Shown: positions 22,320 through 32,599 of the stretch, in pieces
Layout: every line of letters begins with the position of its first letter
Numbering within the stretch: position 1 is the stretch's first letter
Assembly (NCBI GenBank): GCA_941918925.1
Contig: OW799235.1
Span: forward strand, 34,151,201 to 34,215,200
Source: Phyto melanocephala
Taxonomy: Eukaryota; Arthropoda; Insecta; Diptera; Rhinophoridae
Length of the DNA stretch: 64,000 nt
Direction: 5' to 3'
Program-made: the position numbers and the translations under genes
The notes under the pieces: model-generated
Databases searched by the model: none
The model's input: only the letters and a program-made list of their open reading frames with translations
Told to the model about the DNA's origin: nothing

Positions 22320-24180
22320 TCCTACACGTCGTAATTTATGTGCTGATGATTTATTGCTGCATTTTAGTGGCATTCCACAAGACTCAAACTCTATAAGTAC
22401 GATTCACTGGTGCTTGCCTTGCAATATACATAGATGCCCTCCTAGATTCTCCTTTTGAATTATGTGAACTTGTTTCTGTTTCAACATGCCTAAAGGGCAA
22501 TAAATCACCTGGTCAAGATGGTAGCAGCTATGAATTGTTTTTTTAAACTAATATTTTTAAATTTTTAATCAGGCTTGAGTTCATATATAACATTCATTTT
22601 ATTTTTACAAAGAATTTTTAATTATGATAAATGAAAGAATAAGTCTTGAAAAATTATATTTTTACCGACACTAGCCGAGTGGAATGCATATTTGAAACCA
22701 GCTACGATTTCATCATCAGCACTCTCTGATCGGTGGTTACATGTTGGTTGTAAATATCATCTATTTAACTCACGGGACTTATGTTAATTGAATTCGGTAA
22801 CTACTTTAGTTTTTCCTTTTTCATATATTTTTACCACAATGAGTTAGATTGAAATTTTTAACCAAACAGCAACCCTTTTACTTTTGTTATTATCTTTCAT
22901 TTATATAACTATTTTTGTCCTGCTCTAGCCACCAGTTAGGTAGCGATAAGAACAGATGATTGTTTTCAACAATCAATGTTTATAATCATTTGTTTTATTT
23001 TCTGTGAGGCCAGTATACAACGGAATGTTGATTGACCAACAGTGAATGAATGATTGATATGCTCCCGTTGACTTTATTAAGGAAATACTATCTGTTCTAA
23101 ATATGAGTTTTTTTAAAGAAACCATTCCTGCTAGTTTCTAAAGCGGCTATTCTTATCCCTCTACTGAAAAAATGAAACCGTAACTGCCATTCCAATTATC
23201 ACGGACTATCTCTAATTGATACATTTTACAAAATATTTAAGAATATTCTTCTGAATCGTATTACAGATTGGACTAATAAAAATGAAATTATAAATGAGTA
23301 TGAAACTGGATTCAAGAAGAGCTATTCAACTGTTAATAATATTTTTAACCTTGTTAATGTTGTTCATTTAAACAAACTAAATGAAAGAAATACTCATGCA
23401 TTTTTGTAGACTTTTCCTGCGCTTTTAATATGATTCCTAGGAATTCCTTGTTTTATAACTATCTGTTTTGGGATTGTTATCGAAAATAATTCGAATACTT
23501 CAACTTTCGTATGAAAACACTTCCAGTCAAATATTCTTCGGAAATTCCATCTCCAACTCCTTTTATGTAAATCTTGGTGTCAAGCAAGGTTGTATTTTAA
23601 GTCCAGTTTTATTTGCCTTGTACGTAAACGTTCTTCCCGATACCCTTACAAGAGGAATATCAGTAGGGCACATCACAGTAAAATTACTTCTCTGTGCTGA
23701 CGTCATTGTCATACTTTCTGACTCACCAAGCGGTCTCCAAAATATGATTGACGAGCTCTTTGCATACAGTAACTTATGGCACCTAAAAGTCAACCTCTCC
23801 AAATAAAAAGTTTTAGTTTTTCGCAGTGGGACGAGAATATCTAATAACTTAAAGTGGTCTTATGATGTACATGAAATAGAAATTGTAAACTCCTACAAGT
23901 ATCTTGGAATGGACCTAAATATGTTAAAATTTATCATTCCCTAATCACCTTGTAAACAAACTAATACTAATACAATTTTTCATCAAAAATATGTTACTAT
24001 TGCCTTGCAAGACCCCTTCTTACATGCTTCTTTTAGAAACTGGTATGAACGCCTTATGTTTAGATACGATAAAAATGCATTTTACTTACATCAATAAAAT
24101 CCTTATTATGCCTCGCAAGCTTGCGAAATCTATCATTGCTAAACACACATTTTGGGCTGAGGATTAGGCGAACTTGCAAA
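22320..24180 (+). pseudogene. Decayed LINE (non-LTR retrotransposon) reverse transcriptase
   Basis: Fragments in several frames line up with a LINE ORF2. Near 22490 the translation KGNKSPGQDGSSYEF matches the K-(A/S)-P-G-x-D-G motif at the start of the RT domain. Near 23150, AAILIPLLKK and YHGLSLIDTFYKIF follow. At 23468..23806 a 112-codon frame has VKQGCILSPVLFALYVN (RT motif B') and LLCADVIVIL, where the catalytic YADD is changed to CADV; it is followed after a stop by the KVLVFRSGTR and YKYLGMDLN segments. Stops and frameshifts are frequent and 22546..23094 does not align, so it is an interrupted relic. The clade is not certain. Confidence 0.7.
22546..23094. other. Unaligned segment inside the dead LINE
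   Basis: The segment separates the APGPDG-like start of the reverse transcriptase from the next conserved block. It holds a GATTGTTTTCAACAATC palindrome near 22957 and no coding sequence. It could be a secondary insertion, but no clear ends or target duplication were seen. Confidence 0.35.
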
Positions 24181-24322
24181 ACTTAATTTTGCTAAAAATT
24201 AATTTTATTTCATTTATTTTTGGCAATTTTACAACAAATTTTTAGTTGTAAAATTGTTATAATATTTTTATAATAATATTTTTGCATCAGCTGATTTAGA
24301 TTTAAAATATTACACTTATATG

Positions 24323-24509
24323 CATGGTGTAATTACATAAGGTGATAGCGTAAAGCAGAGCAATTTTTTGCTCTCTTTTTTTTATGTATAGAGTTTGACA
24401 ATTTCCGGAGTTGAAATAATTTTTTTTAAATATGTAGTTTGACATACTCCAGAACACAAAAAATATAGTCAGATGGGCTAGCACCGCCACCTTGTATAAG
24501 TGTACCCTG
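24323..24509. mobile_element. hAT-type MITE, copy 2
   Basis: This is the second copy of the element at 13731..13914, here 187 bp. It begins CATGGTGTAATTACATAAGG and its right end inverted is CAGGGTACACTTATACAAGG. The flanks are a perfect 8-bp direct repeat CTTATATG (24315..24322 and 24510..24517). The two copies have different target duplications, so they inserted independently. The 62-codon minus frame across it is incidental. Confidence 0.85.
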
Positions 24510-24763
24510 CTTATATGTAGTTATAAATATTATGAGTTATTCTGTTTATAAGATTTGAATTTAGAACACCTTGTAGATTTACCATTTGTGTCATCATGTA
24601 AAATTTATGTTACCAAATGTAGGACCTGCCATTAAAAATTTTTTTTGAGGTTAATGTTTCTGAAAGTAAAATTATTGTCCTCTCTAGACAAAAATATCGT
24701 AAAGGCTTATTTTTAAAACTAGTTTTTAGTTTTTTATTGGATTGTAAAGAAGACATGTTTTAA

Positions 24764-26420
24764 TTAAGTATGGCTTAAGACATCCATCAAATTGCACCCA
24801 CAGCTTTGTTGACACGCCACTTTCATGAAATGTTTCATGACTTTTTCACAGAGATGTGTCTTACCGATAACGCGTTGGATCTCGGATTTGAGCTCAGTAA
24901 TTGTTTCTGGTTTATTATGAGATTCCACAAAATTGCAAAGAAAACAAGTAAGAGCGCTATATTCGGCCGTGCCGAATCTTATATACCCTTCACAACGTGT
25001 AGTCATGCAATAACATTAGTTTGTATCACCATTCATCCTATATGAAATACGTAAATACATATAAAAAACATACATATATAAAAACATCCTATTGTAAAAT
25101 TATAAATTTACGTATGTATGTTAAAAAAAAAAATTTAAAAAAAAATTAAAAAAAAAATTAAAGAAAAAAAATTTAAAAAAAAAAATTTAAATATATATAA
25201 TAAATATAAAACAAAAAAAAATAAAATAATAAAAATATAAATAATATATTAAATAAAAAATAAAAAAAATATAAAAAAAAAATTTAAATAAAAATTTTTA
25301 AAAATAAAATTTTTTTTTGGCTTAGCTGGGATTCGATGCCACGTTTTCTGTAACCAGTATACACGTTTGTATGTACGTATGTTGTTGTTGTAATGTTGTT
25401 TTTGTGAAAAAAAATCAAAGTGGTCGTGGGTTTTTGCTCATATCTCAGTTGTTTATGTACCGATGTTTCTGATTTTCAATACCGATCTACTCCCGAATAT
25501 TTTAATACCTCACCCGGGTCCAAGCGATGTCAGGGGGCTTCAAAAAGTTGATTTCAACATACACACGGACAGACGGACATACTAACAGAGCTTAATCGAC
25601 TCCCCTATTCATAAGCTTTCAGAAAATATATACTTTATGGGGTCGGAAATGAAAATTGTAGAAATTTCACACGGAATGACAAAGATATTATATACCCTTT
25701 TTCACTATGTGAAGGGTATAAAAATGGCATGGCGTTAAACCTCATGATTATTAGAATTTCATGAGATAATATGGGGGAAATAAATGGATTGTTTCATGCG
25801 CGGTTCCAGTTAGGGCTACAAGAACTCCGTTTTCATATTACTGTAATGAATGGCGTTTACAGTCGCTGCAATGTTAACCGAATCTTCAAAAAAGTCAGAC
25901 CCAATTACGCCGCCTGACCAAAATCTGCACTAGACAGTTGCCTGTTGTGGAGGCATTTGTTTCTTGTTAACTGCGTGTATTGATTAAGCCATTGAAATGT
26001 AAATGCGTTTTATCGGAAAGTGGCATTGACTTCACTTTGCTTCATTACCCATTGAACGAATTTACGGCGCTTTCCATGGCCTACTGGTTTGAGCTCCTGC
26101 GTAAGCTGGAGGTCTGTTGTCAAAAATCACTGCTTAGTGCTTATAGATGTTAAGAACGAGGCCGAATTAATGTTTTAGGGTTTTCGGCGACACTCTCGTT
26201 TACAAAAGCAATGTAACGACCTGTACGTTGACGTATAAGAAGTCTTACTGTCCACAACCATAACCCAGTTTTGTCCAATTTATGACCATTCTTCGGATGA
26301 TTGACACTTTAGGTGCAGTTTTTCATCTGAAAACTCTTTGAAGAACGCAAGCGGTCTCAGCATAACTTTGAAAGTTTTTGCTATAAATTTTTACAATTAT
26401 AACGCCTTTTTTTGAGGTTT
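24764..26420 (-). pseudogene. Decayed mariner-like DDE transposase, split by repeat family A
   Basis: The minus strand holds pieces of a transposase of the insect mariner/DDE type. The C-terminal piece (24764..24950) ends with CEKVMKHFMKV and MDVLSHT plus a stop, matching the usual ending of this family (leucine-rich helix then G-x-x-x-D-x-x-F-H-T). It is followed leftward in gene order by family A copy 3 (24944..25722). The central piece (25735..26300) reads SGGVIGSDFFEDSV, NIAATVNAIHYSNM and further N-terminal fragments in three frames with many stops. The catalytic aspartates cannot be placed. It was dead before or soon after the repeat inserted. Confidence 0.65.
24944..25722 (+). repeat. 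Repeat family A, copy 3, inside a transposase relic
   Basis: This is a full-looking copy: AAACAAGTAAGAGCGCTATA, stem-loop ATTCGGCCGTGCCGAAT, TATACCCTTCACAACGTG, oligo-A/T tract (25120..25315), GATTCGATGCCACG, ACACACGGACAGACGGACAT, TACTTTATGGGGTCGG and the terminal hairpin TATACCC...GAAGGGTATA. It interrupts the mariner-like pseudogene, which shows that it transposed after that element was in place. No target duplication is evident, consistent with Helitron-type insertion between A and T. Confidence 0.8.
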
Positions 26421-26499
26421 AAGATTACTTCAATGGAGGTTCTAGTCCACTAGTACTAGACAATTATTTGGCTGTCAAAAGACAAAACTGCCATCACCA

Positions 26500-26690
26500 A
26501 TTATTTTTTTATTTAATTTTCAAATGTTTTCCAGAGCCTCCTCCAGTAACTACCAACCGACCTATACCTTCGTATAGGAAGCTGGAATTTCCGAATTCGA
26601 CTCCTTATATAAAAATCTGCATGTGGTCAATTGATAGTCCAGATGTGGTAGTTGATAGTGATTACTCTCCTTCTTGCATACTCTAATGGA
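26500..26690 (+). repeat. Protein-like sequence duplicated at 34370..34545
   Basis: A frame following an acceptor-like TTTTCCAG (about 26535) encodes PPPVTTNRPIPSYRK, LEFPNSTPYIKICMW and SIDSPDVVVDSDYSPS and then a stop. A diverged relative on the minus strand at 34370..34545 encodes RPSVTAHRPTFSYRK, PEFPYSTSYI and, after an insertion, YIKFCMLPIETP. Nucleotide identity is roughly three quarters by eye. The product is not recognised; it could be a transposon ORF fragment or a duplicated exon. Confidence 0.4.
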
Positions 26691-26875
26691 ATAAACCAAT
26701 TATTTAATTAATTTTGTTTTCATATTTTGTAGTCGACCAAAACTACGTGTTTACTTTAAAGCTAGAAAATAGTTTTTCTTCTATCCAACATAATAAAAAA
26801 TCTTTCTTAACAATTTTTCTATATTTTTACTGTAAAAACCATTTGCATAAAAAAACATTTGTTATTGTTTTTATT

Positions 26876-26880
26876 ATTAT
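26876..26880. repeat. Target-site duplication ATTAT, left
   Basis: ATTAT directly abuts the left LTR and is repeated at 31851..31855 beyond the right LTR. Five base pairs is the duplication length made by Ty1/copia integrases. Confidence 0.9.
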
Positions 26881-27154
26881 TGGATTAAATAAAAACGAGA
26901 AACAAATCAGTTGGCGATCAGTAAATAACTGAACTGTAAAATACTTTATTAATGTAAAAGTAAAATAAGAAAAGGTTGAACCATATACATACATATATAT
27001 GTATACAAGTACATTTATATATGTTAATACAGTACAATGTATTTATGTACATATGTAAAAATAAACCGTTTGCACATAAGCTAAAATGATATGTATACAA
27101 TAACTTAATACAGTGGGATTATATTAGCAAAAGTTTAAACAAATATTTTCAACA
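26881..27154 (-). repeat. 3' LTR of the copia-like element
   Basis: The 274-bp repeat in element orientation begins TGTTGAAAATATTTG and ends TTAATCCA. It looks identical to 31577..31850. The short 60-codon frame seen in both LTRs is a chance frame. Confidence 0.95.
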
Positions 27155-27165
27155 CTCCCACTTTT
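27155..27165 (-). promoter_or_regulatory. Polypurine tract
   Basis: AAAAGTGGGAG on the minus strand lies immediately next to the TG of the 3' LTR. This is the expected place and composition for plus-strand DNA priming. Confidence 0.85.
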
Positions 27166-27271
27166 GTTAAACTTTCTCAAACTTTAATTACAAACTTATG
27201 TATCCTTCTTTTAAGCTATACATATTCTTAATTTCAAATTATATTTCTTTACAGGTTTTAAGTTTTTCATT

Positions 27272-30200
27272 TCATTTATAGTTTACTATATTCATTAAAT
27301 TTCGAAAACGTATAAATTTTTCTTTAGACAATGGCTTAGTAAAAATATCAGCAATCTGTTGATTTGTGGAAACATAATTAATTTCAAACATATTTTCTTC
27401 ATATTTCTGTCTTATAAACTGATACTTAATGTCGATGTGCTTACTACGCTTGTGAAACTCAGGATTTTTTATCAAACGGATAGCACTTTGATTATCGATG
27501 TATAAACAGATTCTAATATGATTTGGTACCAATTCGAACACAAGTTGCCGAATCCAAATTAGCTCTTTTAATGAATGACAGCTAGCAACGAATTCGGATT
27601 CGGTGGTAGATAAGGCAACACATCTTTGCCTTTGAGATGACCATGAAATACATGACGACCCCATCATTATTACAAAACCACTTGTCGATCTCCTAGTCTC
27701 CATGTCACCAGCGTAATCAGCATCGCTAAAACAATTTAATATAATTGCATTGTTAGGTGCAAATATTAGACCATATCCCTTGGTGCCTTGTAGATATTTG
27801 AAAATTCTCTTCACAGTATTGACATGAGCAGTTAAGGGCTTTTCTAAAAACCTACTAACATAGCTGATTGCGAAACTTATATCTGGTCGTGTTGCCAGCA
27901 TTAGATACATTAAACTACCAACTGCTTGTCTGTATGGATAGTTTTTGACTTCTGCACTCTGATTTGAAAACATACTATTTACAGCAATATCGCATGGTGT
28001 GCTTATAGGGTTAGATTCAGCCATATCAAAACTCGCTAACAATTTTTCGACGTAGCTTAGTTGATTTACATGAATACTGCCATCATTTAAATGTCGTATT
28101 TCTAAACCCAAAAAATGCTTCGCATCAAACACTTTTACACTGAAATTCTGTTTTAGGTACGATAAAAATTCTTCAATGTCTTTTTCATACTTCGCTGCAA
28201 TTAACCCGTCGTCAATATAAATTGCTAACATTATTCGCTTACTGGCATCGTTGTTAATAAAAACACAATGATCAGCCATGCTTTCTTGAAGATTAAATTT
28301 TTTTAATAGTTTTGAAAAAGTTTGGTTCCAGCACCGTGAGGCTTGTTTCAAGCCATATAAGCCTTTTAATAATTTACAAACTCTGCCTGTCTTATCAGAA
28401 TACCCTTCAGGTTGCGTGACATAAACATCTTCATTTATACATCCATTTAAAAACGCCGTTTTAATGTCAAACTGTTTTAATTTTAGACTTTCTGATGCCG
28501 CAAGACTTAAAATCATTCTTATTGATGTAAATTTGGCTACAGGGCTAAAAGTTTCGAAATAATCAATACCGTATTCTTGATTAAAGCCGCGAGCCACTAA
28601 TCTTGCTTTATAACGTAGAACTTCATTTTCGGTAGGCCCTTTTATTGTGTATACCCACTTTGTGCTCACAACTTTACACCCTTGTGGTTTATCGACTAAT
28701 ACCCATGTTTTATTCTCTTTAAGTGAATTGATTTCTTCGTCCATAGCCCTTTTCCAATTATTCGATAGTTTTGCCTCATTATAATTTGTGGGACAGTTAG
28801 CTACAAAAGCATGACCTTCTTCTATAGCCTTTCCGCTCTGTTGCCTTACTTTGCTACGTAAACGATCACTCACAAAACTTCTTCTTGTAACCTCTGCTTC
28901 TGCAAAATCGTCAGCCTCTTCAAAAAGTTCACCAGCAGAACTATTATCTGAATCATTATTTTCAATGTTTTGATTATCTGACGCGTTGCCTGCTACCTGC
29001 ACTGGAAAATCGTAAATTTTTGCATCAGCTGCCTTAACAGATGACATATTTGTTTGTGTGTCTGAGAAGAGAGTGTTATTGTTGTTGCTATTATTACATG
29101 GTAAACTATTCATTGGCATTGACACATCGCAATTTGTTTGTGTTGCACTAATATTTTCATTTAAAGGAATGCATATACTAACAGAATTCGTGTCCTTTTT
29201 TAAAGGAATACAAATATTACCAGTATCTTCGTTGGTTGCTTTGCAGTTTTCTTTATTATAAAATTTGACATCTCTTGCAATTTCAACTTTATTTTTATCT
29301 GGTATATATACTCGCAAGCCAGTAGAATCTTCTGCATAACCAACAAAAATGCCTCTCTGAGATTTTTTATCCCATTTCAATCGATTTTGCTTCGGTACAT
29401 GTATGAATACAATACAACCAAAATCTTGTAAATATTCAACACTAGCTTTCTTACCAAACCATAGCTCAAAAGGTGTTTTGTCTTTTTGTGTACTGGTTCC
29501 ACTGCGATTGATAACATATACAACCGAGTTCACTGCTTCCGCCCAAAACTTTTTATCTAAATTTTTTGCATACAGTGTTGTTCTTGCTGCTTCCACAATG
29601 GTACGATTCTCTCTTTCTGCTGACCCATTTTGCTCAGGGTTATAAGGAACTGTTTTCTGATGAAACACACTATTTCTGCGTAGTAAAAACTCGACATTTT
29701 TATTTATAAATTCTGTGCCATTGTCTGATCTGATAGCTTTCACGCTGTTACCAGTTTCAGTTTTAACGTCGTAAATATATTTTTCAAGAAAACTACAGAC
29801 TTCACTTTTTTCTTTTAAGAAGAAAACTTTTCTATAATGTGAATAATCATCTTTCAACAAAAGAAAAAAACGGGCGCCACCAATCGATTTTTTTTCCATG
29901 GGGCCGCATAAGTCAACATGTACAAGCTCCGCTACCTTTGTCGTTTTATTTTCACTGCTTGGAAATGATGAACGATTTTGCTTTCCATAAACACAAGCAT
30001 CACAAAAAATTTCTTTTTCATCTTCAAATTTAATATTGTTATTTTTTAAAAAACGTCTACAATATAAAATATTTTGATGCGCCAATCTGCAATGCCAGTC
30101 ACTTAAAGATAGTTCTTTAGACTCTGAAACATAAGAAAACTTGTTATTTGCCTTTGATGGATAATTTACTTTTATCAACAATTTAAATAATTTGTGAGTG

Positions 30201-31444
30201 CGTACTCCCACTAAAACAGTAGTGTTATTTTTCAAAAATTCACAACGTTGATAATCAGATGACATTTTTAAACCTTTTTCCAAGGCACTCGTTGTAGAAA
30301 ACAAGTTTAAGCGTATATCGGGTACATAAAGTACATTGGATAAATGATTTTCACTCCATTTGTTGTTGTTATATGAAAAAATGTTAATAGCACCGCTTCC
30401 AAAAGCTTTAATAATATTACCATTTCCAAGTCTAATTTCCATTGGAATTACAAATTCAGTGTATGTCACAAAATATTCTTTTTTATTTGTCATATGGTCA
30501 CTCGCACCCGAATCAACAAACCACTCATTTCCCTTATCAATACTGTCCACTGCCTCTCTTTCACACACAAACGCATTTCCTTTTATATCATCTTTGTGTT
30601 TATTTGTTTTATTCAAATAACATTCGCGTTTCCAGTGTCCAGGCTTTTTACATATAAAACACTTTCCAGGTTTTTTATTATTATTTTTTGTTTTCTGTTT
30701 CGCTACAAATGCTTCGCCACTACCAGAAACGATACTAGATGAATTTAATCTCGCTTCCTCCATTATAAGTCTAGCCGTCAAATTCTCAATTGTTTGCAAA
30801 TCAGACGATGTAGACTCCCAAGCACTGTAGAAATGAGCATAACTGGATGGAAGTGTCATTAAAATTTTAGTTATTACCATTGTTGTGGAAATGTTTTCAC
30901 CAACATCTTTTAATTGCGATACTAACGTTTCCAATTTTGATATATGCATAGCGATATCATCTTGAGGGTCTTTTTGAAAACTATAAAATTTCTGCTGCAA
31001 TCTGTGTACATTTGCTGTAGACTTAAACTCATATATGCTTTCCAGTTTGCACCACATTTCTCTTGCAGTTTTGCAATTCATTACATGCATTAATGGTTGT
31101 TGCCCTAGTGTCATTACAATTACTTTTTGAGTCTTACCATCACCTTTTAACCAATCTTTGACACCTTTTTGGTCACGAATATTACCAACTTGAGCAGCAT
31201 CTCCTGCAGCTCCACCTGCAGGACCACCTGCAGCACCACCTGCAGGACCACCTGCAGCACCACCTACCGCAACCGAACCAGCTACACCATTACCCACAAT
31301 GTGATCATCAGCTCTACCAACTGCATCTTCAGTGATGTAATGCAACAAATCACTGGCATTTAGCATTATTTTAATTTGAAAACGCCATATGTTCCACTGA
31401 TCTGCTCTCTCCAGTTTTTCAATTTTTGCATATTCAGCATCCAT
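27272..31444 (-). CDS. Copia-type Gag-Pol polyprotein
   Basis: This single frame encodes a 1390-residue polyprotein making virus-like particles, protease, integrase and reverse transcriptase/RNase H. Seen in order: Gag with a CCHC zinc knuckle (C262, C265, H270, C275); aspartic protease DSGASDH (D311); integrase with H451/H456 and C481/C484 zinc residues and the catalytic triad D511, D574, E610 (D-x35-E); reverse transcriptase with QFDIKTAFLNG (D993) and YIDD (1076-1079); RNase H with D1241, D1243, E1282 and D1317. The C-terminus IADIFTKPLSKEKF is typical. The length is usual for copia. The start is the first ATG, 116 bp inside the 5' LTR border. An unusual Gly/Ala/Pro run occupies residues 61-84. 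There are no stops or frameshifts. Confidence 0.97.
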   Translation of the reverse strand: MDAEYAKIEKLERADQWNIWRFQIKIMLNASDLLHYITEDAVGRADDHIVGNGVAGSVAVGGAAGGPAGGAAGGPAGGAAGDAAQVGNIRDQKGVKDWLKGDGKTQKVIVMTLGQQPLMHVMNCKTAREMWCKLESIYEFKSTANVHRLQQKFYSFQKDPQDDIAMHISKLETLVSQLKDVGENISTTMVITKILMTLPSSYAHFYSAWESTSSDLQTIENLTARLIMEEARLNSSSIVSGSGEAFVAKQKTKNNNKKPGKCFICKKPGHWKRECYLNKTNKHKDDIKGNAFVCEREAVDSIDKGNEWFVDSGASDHMTNKKEYFVTYTEFVIPMEIRLGNGNIIKAFGSGAINIFSYNNNKWSENHLSNVLYVPDIRLNLFSTTSALEKGLKMSSDYQRCEFLKNNTTVLVGVRTHKLFKLLIKVNYPSKANNKFSYVSESKELSLSDWHCRLAHQNILYCRRFLKNNNIKFEDEKEIFCDACVYGKQNRSSFPSSENKTTKVAELVHVDLCGPMEKKSIGGARFFLLLKDDYSHYRKVFFLKEKSEVCSFLEKYIYDVKTETGNSVKAIRSDNGTEFINKNVEFLLRRNSVFHQKTVPYNPEQNGSAERENRTIVEAARTTLYAKNLDKKFWAEAVNSVVYVINRSGTSTQKDKTPFELWFGKKASVEYLQDFGCIVFIHVPKQNRLKWDKKSQRGIFVGYAEDSTGLRVYIPDKNKVEIARDVKFYNKENCKATNEDTGNICIPLKKDTNSVSICIPLNENISATQTNCDVSMPMNSLPCNNSNNNNTLFSDTQTNMSSVKAADAKIYDFPVQVAGNASDNQNIENNDSDNSSAGELFEEADDFAEAEVTRRSFVSDRLRSKVRQQSGKAIEEGHAFVANCPTNYNEAKLSNNWKRAMDEEINSLKENKTWVLVDKPQGCKVVSTKWVYTIKGPTENEVLRYKARLVARGFNQEYGIDYFETFSPVAKFTSIRMILSLAASESLKLKQFDIKTAFLNGCINEDVYVTQPEGYSDKTGRVCKLLKGLYGLKQASRCWNQTFSKLLKKFNLQESMADHCVFINNDASKRIMLAIYIDDGLIAAKYEKDIEEFLSYLKQNFSVKVFDAKHFLGLEIRHLNDGSIHVNQLSYVEKLLASFDMAESNPISTPCDIAVNSMFSNQSAEVKNYPYRQAVGSLMYLMLATRPDISFAISYVSRFLEKPLTAHVNTVKRIFKYLQGTKGYGLIFAPNNAIILNCFSDADYAGDMETRRSTSGFVIMMGSSCISWSSQRQRCVALSTTESEFVASCHSLKELIWIRQLVFELVPNHIRICLYIDNQSAIRLIKNPEFHKRSKHIDIKYQFIRQKYEENMFEINYVSTNQQIADIFTKPLSKEKFIRFRNLMNIVNYK
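31200..31266 (-). repeat. In-frame Gly-Ala-Pro minisatellite in Gag
   Basis: Alternating GGTGGTCCTGCAGGT and GGTGGTGCTGCAGGT-type units encode (GGPAGGAAG)-like repeats at residues 61-84, between the N-terminal DUF4219-like segment and the rest of Gag. The DNA is much more GC-rich than the surrounding frame. It is a likely site of copy-number variation. Confidence 0.7.
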
Positions 31445-31559
31445 TATTCATATAAATAAAACTTAATATATCCGCAAAAAAATATTACATTAACAAAAGT
31501 ATTTTTAATTATTTAACAAAATGCCCGTTTGACTATTAAAGAAAAACTTTAAAACTTTT

Positions 31560-31573
31560 CTGGGCCCATAACC
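31560..31573 (-). promoter_or_regulatory. Primer-binding site for a tRNA-iMet internal fragment
   Basis: The plus strand reads CTGGGCCCATAACC, the anticodon stem-loop sequence of fly initiator tRNA-Met, so the element strand is complementary to it. Copia-group elements prime minus-strand synthesis from the 5' half of this tRNA rather than from its 3' end. The site lies 3 nt inside the 5' LTR. Confidence 0.9.
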
Positions 31574-31576
31574 TAT

Positions 31577-31850
31577 TGGATTAAATAAAAACGAGAAACA
31601 AATCAGTTGGCGATCAGTAAATAACTGAACTGTAAAATACTTTATTAATGTAAAAGTAAAATAAGAAAAGGTTGAACCATATACATACATATATATGTAT
31701 ACAAGTACATTTATATATGTTAATACAGTACAATGTATTTATGTACATATGTAAAAATAAACCGTTTGCACATAAGCTAAAATGATATGTATACAATAAC
31801 TTAATACAGTGGGATTATATTAGCAAAAGTTTAAACAAATATTTTCAACA
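31577..31850 (-). repeat. 5' LTR of the copia-like element
   Basis: The 274-bp LTR carries the promoter for the element on the minus strand and looks identical to 26881..27154. ATTAT follows at 31851..31855. Confidence 0.95.
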
Positions 31851-31855
31851 ATTAT

Positions 31856-32595
31856 TTCCACTGACAAGTTATGTTTTTAAATTGTCAAGATTATTTATAA
31901 AAGGCTTTTTAGTTTTTGTTGTTGTTTACTTGCAGTTTTATTTATTAATTTGTTGTGGCTTTTACGACAATCGTGTGCCAGTCCGTGGAATATTCATAGG
32001 GGTACATTGATGATGTTTTTCTAATTGTCTTTTCAATGATTAACAAATGATGCTTATTGAAACCAAAAAAAACTTGTATACAATTCGAAAACTATAAATA
32101 CAAATTTACAATTTAATTGCTAATGATCACCATTATCATGGCATCATCAGCATTTGTTAAGAAGATTTATTAATAAAACGTTAAGATTCGCTTTTACAAA
32201 AGCTAATAAAGAAATACATTTTTAATAATTATTAAAAACTAAAGTGGGTGTGAAATTTAAAAACAATTCTTCTTTTAAACAGGGATCCGGTTGAGCCCGG
32301 GCCGCACTGCTGTTTGTACTTTTTAAATTTTAAGATAAATTCTGATATCGTTGTTATGGCATATTCTTTCATTTATGGTATTAAATCAATTTCTTTTATA
32401 TTCCAGCTTCTGTCGTGCATTAAATACTTTTATTTTATTTTAGAAATGAGATGCGACAAATAAAACCCTGGTTTCAATATACTTCCATGCCAACATGTTT
32501 TTAAATCCATACAGTAGTCTTTGAGCCAATCGAATTCAAGAAAATAAATAGAAAGACAGACACAAATTTCTTAAGAGTATGTTTTGCATATTAGC
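31856..32595. other. AT-rich spacer, no gene seen
   Basis: Before the copia insertion this sequence was contiguous with the stretch ending at 26880. Nothing recognisable was found, except a short GC-rich GATCCGGTTGAGCCCGGGCC near 32283. Confidence 0.5.
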
Positions 32596-32599
32596 TCAT

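Larger units (their letters stand above)
26881..31850 (-). mobile_element. Complete copia-like LTR retrotransposon
   Basis: This 4970-bp Ty1/copia element has all parts: 5-bp target duplication, two 274-bp LTRs with TG...CA ends that appear identical base for base, primer-binding site, polypurine tract, and one uninterrupted gag-pol frame of 1390 codons (27272..31444). Integrase precedes reverse transcriptase, which defines the copia order. LTRs are identical at insertion, so the lack of visible differences indicates a recent event. It sits in old sequence between the mariner-like relic and the R1-like relic. An intact frame with all catalytic residues means it could be mobile; activity is not shown by the sequence. 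Confidence 0.95.

Noticed and set aside
29058..31363. Several plus-strand frames of 64-86 codons
   Set aside because: They are antisense to the copia Gag-Pol frame and carry no motif of their own.
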